From assembly GCA_964492715.1 (NCBI GenBank), contig CAZBLK010000021.1, positions 1-47,959 of the forward strand: DNA of 47,959 nt, written 5' to 3'. Position 1 is the stretch's first letter. Every line of letters begins with the position of its first letter. Below, piece by piece: positions 26,043-33,441 of the stretch. Source of the stretch: CAZBLK01 sp964492715 (GTDB lineage Bacteria > Bacillota > Clostridia > Lachnospirales > WRBF01). The notes below the pieces were generated by a model that was not told where the DNA came from, did not search any database, and was given only the letters and a program-made list of their open reading frames with translations. The position numbers and the translations under genes were made by a program.

Positions 26043-27587
26043 ATGAAAAAACACTTAAAACGGTTTATAGCTTCGCTTCTTTTAGTTGCGGCGTTCAGCC
26101 AAACAGCATATGCCCAAACAGGCGACATGAGCTTTTTTGGCGGCGTAAGCGAAGGTACACGGCTTCCAAAGACAACCGAAACTTTGCTTAAAGCTACAGG
26201 GGCTGGAAGAAACACACAGCAAACGCCAATTCCGTATAAAGAAACAATTTTTATAAACGGCGAACCTGTTGTGTGCGAAGCACTTCTTACAGTGAAAACT
26301 GGGGCGATTCCAGAAGGAACTGTAATAGGCTCGTTTACAGAAACACATACAATTGCACCAAGTGCAACGACAGACCCAGACGCTTCGCTCCGCAGGACAA
26401 TTACATTTAACGTAAACTACCGTGTAGAGGGCAAGCAAACTATTTTGGACTATGAAATGACAAACTGGACAGAAACAATTACAGCGGGTGGACAAACGTA
26501 CACGCTTGACAAAGCCCAGTCAAAGTTTGGGGCTTCGGTCATAAAAGATGCCGCCCCAGGCGTTACGTATTATAAAGGCGACATGTCGCAAAGGGCTGTT
26601 TACACAACAGGCGGTGCTGGTGGAGCAGGTGGTGCGGCAACTACAGTTGAAACAAACGGCTCGTTTTACGGCTACACAAGCGCATGGTCGTCAACCGAAG
26701 TTCACCGCATAGACGGCACTGTTTCAAACGACGACTGGCAAATGCAGTACCAAGTACGCCCTAGTGTTTCTGTTGCAAAAAGCTTGCAATACTCTAAAAA
26801 CGAGCCTACAGCTATAAGCTTTGCTGGCAATTACCGTGAAGTAATGCAAAACCAAAGCGGCTTGACCTACGACATTTTTGTAAAGCCAAACCAGTTTTAT
26901 GAAGTGCCGAATGCTGGCATGGCGAACATTGCGTCATACAACGCATTTGAGCAGCTTCCGTTTGCAGACGTTAATTATTTAAAGGGTCACCCTGCGGCTT
27001 CGGACATTGAAAAGCTTTTTAGTATGCAGGTTTTGACAGGTGACACAAAGTTTTACAAGCCAGAGCAGGCAATTACACGGGGGCAGTTTGTAACGGCTGT
27101 TACAAAGGCAATTAAGCTGCCAATTGAAAACATTACGCCAGCCGCAAACGCACGCACAAAGCCGACCATTGAAGTCGTGTTCCCTGACGTGCTTGCAAAC
27201 AGAGAGGAATACCCTTACGTAATGTCGGCATACAAGGCTGGGCTTGCAGTTGGCAGAAGCAACGGATACTTTGCAATTGATGCGCCTATTGAACGGCAAG
27301 AAGCTATTGCTATTTTGCTTAGGACGCTAGGCTTACAAAACCTTGCGCTTGACCCTACGCCAATGACAGTTTTTACAGATGATGAGCAAATTGCTGGTTG
27401 GGCTAAAAACGAGCTTATGGCGGCATATGCAATTGGTTTAATTTCGCCGGATAGTGACGGGAAAATTAACCCTAAGGCTGTTGTTTCAAAGGCAGAAGCG
27501 GCTGCGCTTGTTAACAGGCTAATTGAGTACATGAGGACGGACATTGCGGCGGATTATTCCGAGCATATTGTTAACTATAGCAACTAA
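26043..27587 (+). CDS. SLH-domain exported protein
   Basis: 514 residues. The signal peptide ends near AYA-Q (about residue 22). Residues about 30-295 are an unassigned beta-rich region with a Gly-rich patch (GGAGGAGGA). Three SLH repeats fill the C-terminus: one starting FADVNYLKGHP near 303, one FPDVLANREEYPYV near 380, and one FTDDEQIAGWAKNEL near 443. These anchor it to the wall polymer. Start ATG follows GGAGAGGGG. It shares strand and probably function with the larger SLH gene upstream. Confidence 0.87.
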   Translation: MKKHLKRFIASLLLVAAFSQTAYAQTGDMSFFGGVSEGTRLPKTTETLLKATGAGRNTQQTPIPYKETIFINGEPVVCEALLTVKTGAIPEGTVIGSFTETHTIAPSATTDPDASLRRTITFNVNYRVEGKQTILDYEMTNWTETITAGGQTYTLDKAQSKFGASVIKDAAPGVTYYKGDMSQRAVYTTGGAGGAGGAATTVETNGSFYGYTSAWSSTEVHRIDGTVSNDDWQMQYQVRPSVSVAKSLQYSKNEPTAISFAGNYREVMQNQSGLTYDIFVKPNQFYEVPNAGMANIASYNAFEQLPFADVNYLKGHPAASDIEKLFSMQVLTGDTKFYKPEQAITRGQFVTAVTKAIKLPIENITPAANARTKPTIEVVFPDVLANREEYPYVMSAYKAGLAVGRSNGYFAIDAPIERQEAIAILLRTLGLQNLALDPTPMTVFTDDEQIAGWAKNELMAAYAIGLISPDSDGKINPKAVVSKAEAAALVNRLIEYMRTDIAADYSEHIVNYSN

Positions 27588-27592
27588 AAACA

Positions 27593-27644
27593 TTAAGACC
27601 TTGGGGGCTCTGCCCCCAAAACCCCGCAAGGGGCTTGACCCTGG
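27593..27644 (+). repeat. GC-rich palindromic repeat, copy 5
   Basis: Forward copy: TTAAGACC, TTGGGGGCTCTGCCCCCAA, AACCCCGC, AAGGGGCTTGACCCT. Fills the gap between the SLH gene and the protease gene. Confidence 0.9.
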
Positions 27645-27672
27645 TTTTCTACTTCTAGTTTGGAGGTGTGTT

Positions 27673-29094
27673 ATGTACATAAAGGACAGGATTTTTAAGG
27701 CAGTTGCAGCGGCGGCTGTTTCTTTGTCGCTTTCAGTTGGGTTGGTTGCGCCTGCTTTTGCTGTAACTGAAGCAGACTTGCAAAAGTCCGAGCTTGCGGC
27801 TTCGCTTTTGTATGAAACTATGCAAGTTATAATGGACGAGTTTCAGCCACACAGTGTGTCGGTGGAGCAGCTTTTTGACGGTGCTATGCGTGGCATGTTA
27901 GACGTGCTTGAAGACCCGTACAGCCTTTACATGAATGAAGGCGAGTTTAAAGCTTTGTTAAATTCACTTGACCCAGAGCTTACTGGCGTTGGTGTTGAGG
28001 TTGTGCAGTTTGAGGCTGGCGACATTGTTGTTGATGGTATAATAAAAGGTTCGCCTGCTGAAAAAGCAGGAATAAAAGTTGGCGACATTTTAAAACAAGT
28101 TGACGGCAAAAGTGTTTCGGGGCTTAGCACAGAAAAAGCTGTTGAGTTAATTTTGCAAAACGGCAAAGAAAACGTGAAGCTTGTGTTTAGCCGTGACGGA
28201 AAAGAAGTTTCGTTCGACATTAAAAAAGAGCATATTAAAGTTTCGACGGTGCATTACGAAAAGCTTGAGGGAAACAAATTTGCACCAAAGGGCGCAAACC
28301 TTAAAAATGCAGGGTACATAAAAATTGACACAATTGGATACAGCACAGTTGACGAGATGAAGGGCGCAATAGAAGGCTTGAAAAAAGGCGGAGTAAGCAA
28401 AGTTGTGCTTGACCTTCGTGGAAATGGCGGCGGGTACATGGACGTAATTGTTGACATTTGCAACATGCTTGTGCCAAAGGGTGTAATTTATTCAAGTGTT
28501 GACAAAGACGGCAAAAAGGAAACTGTTTCTTCTACCCTTGAGAAGATGCCATTTGAAAAGGTTGTTGTTTTAGTAGACGAGTACACTGCTTCTGCCGCAG
28601 AAGTTTTGGCTTCGGCAATGCAAGACTCGAAGGCGGCAACGATTGTTGGGGAAAATACATTTGGCAAAGGTGTAATTCAAACTGTTTTAACGCTTCCTAC
28701 AGGCGGCGGTTTTAGAATTACAACAAATGAATATTTTAGAAGAAGCGGCGAAAAAATAAACAATGTTGGAGTAAAGCCAGACGTAGCTGTTTCTGAACCG
28801 CAGTTTCTTTCGGGTGCATTTACACAGTACAACGACAACTCTACGCTTCAAATGGAAAATGTAAAAAAGACTTTGCGCTTTTTGGGCTATGAAACAGGCG
28901 AGCTTGACATGGTGAACGACGACAAGACAGTTGCTTCGCTTAAAAAGTTTCAGGAGAGCAAAAAGCTGTCGCCTACAGGCAGGGCTGATTTTGACACTAT
29001 AGGCGAGCTTAACAATGACATTTACAAAGTTATGAAGCAAAACGATTTTATGCTTACTAAGGGTATTGAAATACTGCTTGGAGCTGTTAAATAA
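27673..29094 (+). CDS. C-terminal processing peptidase (S41 family) with PDZ and peptidoglycan-binding domains
   Basis: 473 residues. The signal peptide ends near AFA-V (about residue 33). A PDZ domain lies at about 95-175 (GDIVVDGIIKGSPAEKAGI). The S41 protease core has LDLRGNGGGYM, the serine motif VDEYTASAAEVLA and the lysine motif ENTFGKGVIQ, giving the Ser-Lys dyad. A C-terminal peptidoglycan-binding repeat (VKKTLRFLGYETGELD) fits wall association. The ATG at 27673 follows TGGAGG; in-frame extension upstream would translate the palindromic repeat and is rejected. Likely processes exported proteins. Confidence 0.94.
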   Translation: MYIKDRIFKAVAAAAVSLSLSVGLVAPAFAVTEADLQKSELAASLLYETMQVIMDEFQPHSVSVEQLFDGAMRGMLDVLEDPYSLYMNEGEFKALLNSLDPELTGVGVEVVQFEAGDIVVDGIIKGSPAEKAGIKVGDILKQVDGKSVSGLSTEKAVELILQNGKENVKLVFSRDGKEVSFDIKKEHIKVSTVHYEKLEGNKFAPKGANLKNAGYIKIDTIGYSTVDEMKGAIEGLKKGGVSKVVLDLRGNGGGYMDVIVDICNMLVPKGVIYSSVDKDGKKETVSSTLEKMPFEKVVVLVDEYTASAAEVLASAMQDSKAATIVGENTFGKGVIQTVLTLPTGGGFRITTNEYFRRSGEKINNVGVKPDVAVSEPQFLSGAFTQYNDNSTLQMENVKKTLRFLGYETGELDMVNDDKTVASLKKFQESKKLSPTGRADFDTIGELNNDIYKVMKQNDFMLTKGIEILLGAVK

Positions 29095-29099
29095 AATGA

Positions 29100-29164
29100 T
29101 AAAGACCTTGGGGGAGAGAACCTTTTTTCAAACGGCGAAAAAAGGTTCTCTCCCCCAAACCCCC
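29100..29164 (+). repeat. GC-rich palindromic repeat, copy 6, with a 22-bp perfect hairpin
   Basis: The outer words AAAGACCTTGGGGG and CCCCCAAACCCC match the family, but the centre is replaced by a longer insert. TTGGGGGAGAGAACCTTTTTTC (given as positions 29108-29129) pairs perfectly with 29137-29158, with a 7-nt loop. It probably also acts as a terminator between the convergent protease and acetyltransferase genes. Confidence 0.88.
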
Positions 29165-29202
29165 TCTCTCCAAAAAAGCGGAACAAAAAGCTTTGACGAG
29201 TT

Positions 29203-29733
29203 TTATACTCTATAAACATTTTTATATATTACACTTTTATAATTTTCAAACTCTCCTAAAGTTATCTCCTTGCCATACGACATTATTAAAAGAGGTATTT
29301 CTTTTCTGCCCATAGAAATGGCTGGCTGTACGTATGGATATTCGTTTAGGAAAAAGCCGTTTCTCATATAAAACTCAATTCGCTTTTTTGACATGTCATT
29401 TTTTGGGTGTTCAACCTCTAGTAAAATTGTGCACTTTAAAAGGTGAACAACCTCCTGCAAAATTTGGGAGCCAATGCCCCCACTACGGTGTTTTGCATCA
29501 ACAGCGAAATGTTCTATAAAAGCAAACTCGTTAAACAGCCAAACGGCAATGAAGGCTTTGACTTTTTGTTTACTTTCGTCAGTCAAAACATAGATGTTGT
29601 AGCTGTCATTTGCTAAAAGGTTTTTTTGTTCTTTAAACGGTCTGTACTCGTCCAGCGGAAAGCTATCTGCCATTATTTTGTAAACTTCGACAAAGCTGTT
29701 TTGGTCTTGGTATTGTTTCAGCTTTTTTAGCAT
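29203..29733 (-). CDS. GNAT acetyltransferase
   Basis: 176 residues, single GNAT domain. The acetyl-CoA loop is VDAKHRSGGIGSQILQEV and the late segment is RIEFYMRNGFFLNEYPY. The ATG at 29733 follows AAGGAG; a 14-residue N-terminal extension lacks a site. It lies 26 nt downstream of the double-GNAT gene and is likely co-transcribed with it. Substrate unknown. Confidence 0.85.
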   Translation of the reverse strand: MLKKLKQYQDQNSFVEVYKIMADSFPLDEYRPFKEQKNLLANDSYNIYVLTDESKQKVKAFIAVWLFNEFAFIEHFAVDAKHRSGGIGSQILQEVVHLLKCTILLEVEHPKNDMSKKRIEFYMRNGFFLNEYPYVQPAISMGRKEIPLLIMSYGKEITLGEFENYKSVIYKNVYRV

Positions 29734-29759
29734 TTTAAACTCCTTGATTGCGGAAAGTG

Positions 29760-30791
29760 TTAAGAAATACTCCACTCATAAATATTTACATTATGTAAAC
29801 CACGTTCGTACATGTCGTGCCACTCTGGGACTTTTGCTACACGAACATGTTTTGCTCCCAGCTTTTCGCACACACGCATAGAGGGAATGTTATCTGCGCT
29901 GTTTGTAATTAGAACCTTTTCCATTTCGTGAAATTTTATTAAAGGGATAAGAAGCTGGCAAGCCTTTACTGCGTAGCCGTTGCCACGGAATTTTTCGTCT
30001 ACGTTGTACCCTATTTGACCGCCGTAATAAAGCCCAGTTGAGTAGCCTACACGCAACCTAATGTCGCCTACTACTTCGCCCTCTCCATCTTTACAAATGA
30101 CAAAGCTGTATGCAGGGGTCCAAATTTTTTTTGCGTCAGCAGGCTTTTTGTTTATACAAGCAAGAAAGATGTCACCATCTCTTAGCACTGGAACGTCCAA
30201 AAACCGCTCAAAATTACAATGAAGCGAGTTGTAAGCTTCAATTTCGTTGCTAATTTCCCATTCCTCTTTGTTTAAAGCGTACTCTACCCTGTTTTTCATT
30301 TTGCCATCGTGGTACTGCGCCCCAATTTTTTCAGCTTCTTTTCGGAAGCCAACCTTTTCCATTACTTTGCGGCTTGGAACGTTGTCGCTGTAGCAAGCTA
30401 TATTTACACGGACACAGCCGTCATGCAAAAATGCAAACTCAAGAACCTTTTTTACAGCTTCGGTTGTGTAGCCTTTGTTAAAATGCTGCGGCAAAATGAA
30501 GTAGCCCATATGTACAACTTTGCCTAAAGGGTTTTCTTCTACAATTGTGTAACCAACTTGTCCAATGTATTCGTTTGTATCTTTTTTTTCAATGCAAAAG
30601 TAATGCCCATCAGCGTTTTTTATTGCTGAGTTTAGGTTTTGCGCTGTTTGTTCAATTGTTTCCGTGCTTATGTCGTTTAAAAAGTACATGGCTTGCTTGT
30701 TTGACAAAAGGGTGTGCATGTTTTGCAAGTCTTTTTCTTCGTTGTCACGGATTGTTAACCTGTTTGTTTCAAGGGAAATTTTGCTTGGCAT
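29760..30791 (-). CDS. Tandem (two-domain) GNAT acetyltransferase
   Basis: 343 residues holding two complete GNAT domains in one chain. Domain 1 (about 5-170) has LETNRLTIRDNEEKD, FNKGYTTEAVKKVLEF and PSRKVMEKVGFRKE. Domain 2 (about 180-343) has RGNGYAVKACQLLIPL and PSMRVCEKLGAKHV. Both match the RimJ/RimL branch, so it looks like an internal fusion. Both acetyl-CoA loops look intact. The start is ATG 30791 after GAGGTGG. No substrate can be inferred. Confidence 0.87.
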   Translation of the reverse strand: MPSKISLETNRLTIRDNEEKDLQNMHTLLSNKQAMYFLNDISTETIEQTAQNLNSAIKNADGHYFCIEKKDTNEYIGQVGYTIVEENPLGKVVHMGYFILPQHFNKGYTTEAVKKVLEFAFLHDGCVRVNIACYSDNVPSRKVMEKVGFRKEAEKIGAQYHDGKMKNRVEYALNKEEWEISNEIEAYNSLHCNFERFLDVPVLRDGDIFLACINKKPADAKKIWTPAYSFVICKDGEGEVVGDIRLRVGYSTGLYYGGQIGYNVDEKFRGNGYAVKACQLLIPLIKFHEMEKVLITNSADNIPSMRVCEKLGAKHVRVAKVPEWHDMYERGLHNVNIYEWSIS

Positions 30792-30859
30792 TTTAACCAC
30801 CTCATGAACTGTTTTTTGTATTATACAACACTTATAAATAAAAAGGAAGGCAGCAACCG

Positions 30860-31096
30860 CTACCCCCCAAACGCAAAAGAGAAAACAAAAACTTCAACAA
30901 ACAAAGCGACTGCATAAACAAACAAAAGCTTAAACAAAACAGCTTGCAAGTCGCCTACTCCGTAAAACGAAAAGCACAAGAGAAGTGCCGTCAAAAACGA
31001 GTACATTGGAACGCTCTTTCGTTTTATAAGCCTAACGGCAACTGCAAACTCCATTAAAATACATATAATCGCTGTAAGCATAATAAGGTTTGCCAT
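30860..31096 (-). CDS. Small three-helix membrane protein, unknown
   Basis: 78 residues, nearly all hydrophobic, with three probable membrane helices (about 3-22, 32-52, 55-75) and a short basic loop LIKRKSVP. The ribosome binding site AAGGAAG lies before both a GTG at 31108 and the ATG at 31096. Sits between the acetyltransferases and murJ, same strand. No family recognised. Confidence 0.6.
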   Translation of the reverse strand: MANLIMLTAIICILMEFAVAVRLIKRKSVPMYSFLTALLLCFSFYGVGDLQAVLFKLLFVYAVALFVEVFVFSFAFGG

Positions 31097-31173
31097 AAAA
31101 CACGTCACTTCCTTAATATAAAAAAGCTTTGGATTATATATTATTCGTTAAGCCGTGCTTTTGTCCCTAAAAC

Positions 31174-32739
31174 TCAAGTCTTTTTAGTACGAAGTTTAAG
31201 ACGCTCTGCAAAAGCTAAAAACAACTGCTTGCTTAAACCAACGCCTAGCAAAGCCGAAAGCCCCATGTACAAGCCGCCGCCTACAAAAACAGGAAGTAAA
31301 AGCTTTAAAACTCTGTCTATTAAGCCGTTTCCAAAGATTTGATTAACAAAAACATTTAACCCTTCAAGAGCAACAAGCATTGCAGCCGCTGACACACCGC
31401 ACTTTATTACAACCGCTAAAAGCCCTTCGCCGAAAGCCCCAATTTTACGCCGCAAAACTACAAAAAGCACAGCAACACCAATTGAAGCGGAAAGCGTGTA
31501 TGAAACAGGCATTGCGTAAATGCCTATTACTTTAATTAATGAAAGGCTGAAAACTACGTTTAAGAGCATAATTAAAAAGCCAACATAGCCCGAAGCTTTG
31601 ACGTTTTTTTGGGAATAAAATGCTTTGTCGAAAACTTCTTTAAACCCAAGCGCCAAAATGCCAAGCGCATAAAACACAAGCAAATTTGCCGAAAGTGCAA
31701 TGTCGTCGCCTGTAACCTTGCCCCAGTTGCTTAAAAGGTTAAACAGGCTGTGGCGTATTGCTATAAACCCTGCTGTTGCAGGAATTAAAAGGAACAAAAG
31801 AATGGACGTAACGTCATAAATAGCTTTTTTGTAGCCTTCCATGTTGCCCTCGCTCCAAAGCACAGAAAGCCGTGGGTAGTACAAAGCCGCAAGCGAATAA
31901 ACAAACGTAAGTATTGAAATTACGACAATTTGCTGTACGTTTGAAATAATAGGAACTACACCAAAGCTTGCTGCCAGCGTACTGTTGTAAAATGTATTAA
32001 TTTGGTACGACGAAACGCCCAAAAGAATAGGAGCGGCAAGCTTTTTGCACGTTTTTATGTGTTCGCTTTTAAGGTTGAACGAAGGCTTAAAACGATAGCC
32101 CGTTTTTAAAACTGCAGGAAGCAAAATTAGTGTTTGCGTAAAAAGCCCAAGAAGCGTAGCAAACAAAAGCCCTGTAACACCAAACTTGTCGCCTAAAAAT
32201 ATTACATACAAAATTGTGGTGAGGCTTGACGGAACGCTGACGGCTGCCGTAAGCAAAAACTTACTGTGGGCTTGCAGTACGCCTTGAAAAATGTACATAA
32301 GCCCGTAGGAAAACATTACAGGCAAAAGAACACGCACACAAAAAACGGCGTAGTCAAAGCTTTGTTTTTCTGCACCGCCTTTTGAAAAGCTAATTAAAAG
32401 CGGTGTTAAAAAAAAGCCGGCAACAATTAAAATGACAATGAACACCAAAGAAATGGAAATAATGTCGTCCAAAAACTTTTTTGATTCCGCTTGTTTATTT
32501 TTAACCAAAAGCCCACTATAAATAGGAACAACTACTGTTGAAAGCATTGTACCCACAATTGTAAAAACTGTGTTTGGCAACATTAGGGCGTAGCTGTAGC
32601 TGTTTAAAAGGTCGTCACGTGCGCCAAACTTTGCCATGTAAAGCTGAACAGCAATAAGCGACAAAAACCGCCCAAAAAGCGTGATAGATGTAACTAGTGC
32701 TACGGTTCTAGCTGTTTTTTTTGAGTCTTTTGTATCCAA
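31174..32739 (-). CDS. murJ: MurJ-like lipid II flippase (MOP superfamily)
   Basis: 521 residues with about 14 membrane helices, as in MurJ/MviN. It probably flips lipid-linked peptidoglycan precursors. N-terminal FGRFLSLIAVQLYMAKFGA and the central FYNSTLAASFG and YYPRLSVLWSEGN segments fit. Clostridial genomes carry several MOP-family members, so another lipid-linked substrate, such as a wall polymer, is possible. The start is TTG, 7 nt after AAAGGAG. It follows the nitroreductase gene by 20 nt and may share its transcript. Confidence 0.87.
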   Translation of the reverse strand: MDTKDSKKTARTVALVTSITLFGRFLSLIAVQLYMAKFGARDDLLNSYSYALMLPNTVFTIVGTMLSTVVVPIYSGLLVKNKQAESKKFLDDIISISLVFIVILIVAGFFLTPLLISFSKGGAEKQSFDYAVFCVRVLLPVMFSYGLMYIFQGVLQAHSKFLLTAAVSVPSSLTTILYVIFLGDKFGVTGLLFATLLGLFTQTLILLPAVLKTGYRFKPSFNLKSEHIKTCKKLAAPILLGVSSYQINTFYNSTLAASFGVVPIISNVQQIVVISILTFVYSLAALYYPRLSVLWSEGNMEGYKKAIYDVTSILLFLLIPATAGFIAIRHSLFNLLSNWGKVTGDDIALSANLLVFYALGILALGFKEVFDKAFYSQKNVKASGYVGFLIMLLNVVFSLSLIKVIGIYAMPVSYTLSASIGVAVLFVVLRRKIGAFGEGLLAVVIKCGVSAAAMLVALEGLNVFVNQIFGNGLIDRVLKLLLPVFVGGGLYMGLSALLGVGLSKQLFLAFAERLKLRTKKT

Positions 32740-32759
32740 AGGATAACTCCTTTATAATT

Positions 32760-33311
32760 TTATTTCTTTGCTATCAGCAGTTCATTCAATTCTTTCCTTG
32801 GTCTTGGAGAAGGGCTTTCGTTGGGGTAGCCAACTGCAACGGCTGAAACAAGCTGTAGTTGTGGGTATCCAACGTATTCACAAATTTGTTTTTCTGTGTA
32901 CACAGTGTCCCTAATCCAAACAGAGCCAAGCCCTAAGTCAACAGCTTTTAAGCAGATATGCTCAATTGCCGCCCCAATTGAAAGTAAGTCGCCTGTGTTC
33001 CAGTTTTCTTCAAATTCACGGAAAACTAAAATTAAAACAGACGAAGCTTTTATAATGTTTGCAGACGACTTTGAACTATTTGCATACCCTGGAAGCTCCA
33101 CATCTTGCTGCTCAAACAAGTCTAGCATAATTTGCGCAACAGCATTTTTTTCAGTATCCCTTAAAACCATAAACAACCACGGTTGCCTGTTTTTTGCAGA
33201 CTGGCAAAGCCTTGCCGCCTCCAAAAGCTTTAAAACCTTTTCATCTTCTACAGAAGCATCAGTGAACTTGCGTATGCTTAGCCTTTCCAATACAACTTTG
33301 TCAAACTCCAT
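32760..33311 (-). CDS. Nitroreductase-family FMN oxidoreductase
   Basis: 183 residues, normal for a small nitroreductase. It starts with the family pattern VVLERLSIRKFTD, followed by AARLCQSAKNRQPWLFMVL (FMN-phosphate region) and the C-terminal GYPNESPSPRPRKELNEL. The FMN-dependent NAD(P)H oxidoreductase activity is known for the family; the natural substrate is unknown. The ATG at 33311 follows GGGGAG. Confidence 0.9.
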   Translation of the reverse strand: MEFDKVVLERLSIRKFTDASVEDEKVLKLLEAARLCQSAKNRQPWLFMVLRDTEKNAVAQIMLDLFEQQDVELPGYANSSKSSANIIKASSVLILVFREFEENWNTGDLLSIGAAIEHICLKAVDLGLGSVWIRDTVYTEKQICEYVGYPQLQLVSAVAVGYPNESPSPRPRKELNELLIAKK

Positions 33312-33377
33312 GTTCTCTCCCCGTCCTCTTTGCAATTAGTTAATCAGAAGTAACTAACGCCCCCACCTATAAAAAAA

Positions 33378-33433
33378 GGGTCAAGGGGCAAGCCCCTTGC
33401 GGGGGTTTGGGGGCAGCGCCCCCAAGGTCTTAA
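33378..33433 (-). repeat. GC-rich palindromic repeat, copy 7
   Basis: Reverse orientation: GGGTC, AAGGGGCAAGCCCCTT, GCGGGGG, TTTGGGGGCAGCGCCCCCAA, GGTCTTAA. It lies immediately after the stop of the phosphodiester-glycosidase-type gene. Confidence 0.9.
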
Positions 33434-33441
33434 CTCCTAAA

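Noticed and set aside
27544..27672. Longer N-terminus for the S41 peptidase
   Set aside because: It would translate the palindromic repeat and has no ribosome binding site; the ATG at 27673 has TGGAGG and a normal signal peptide.
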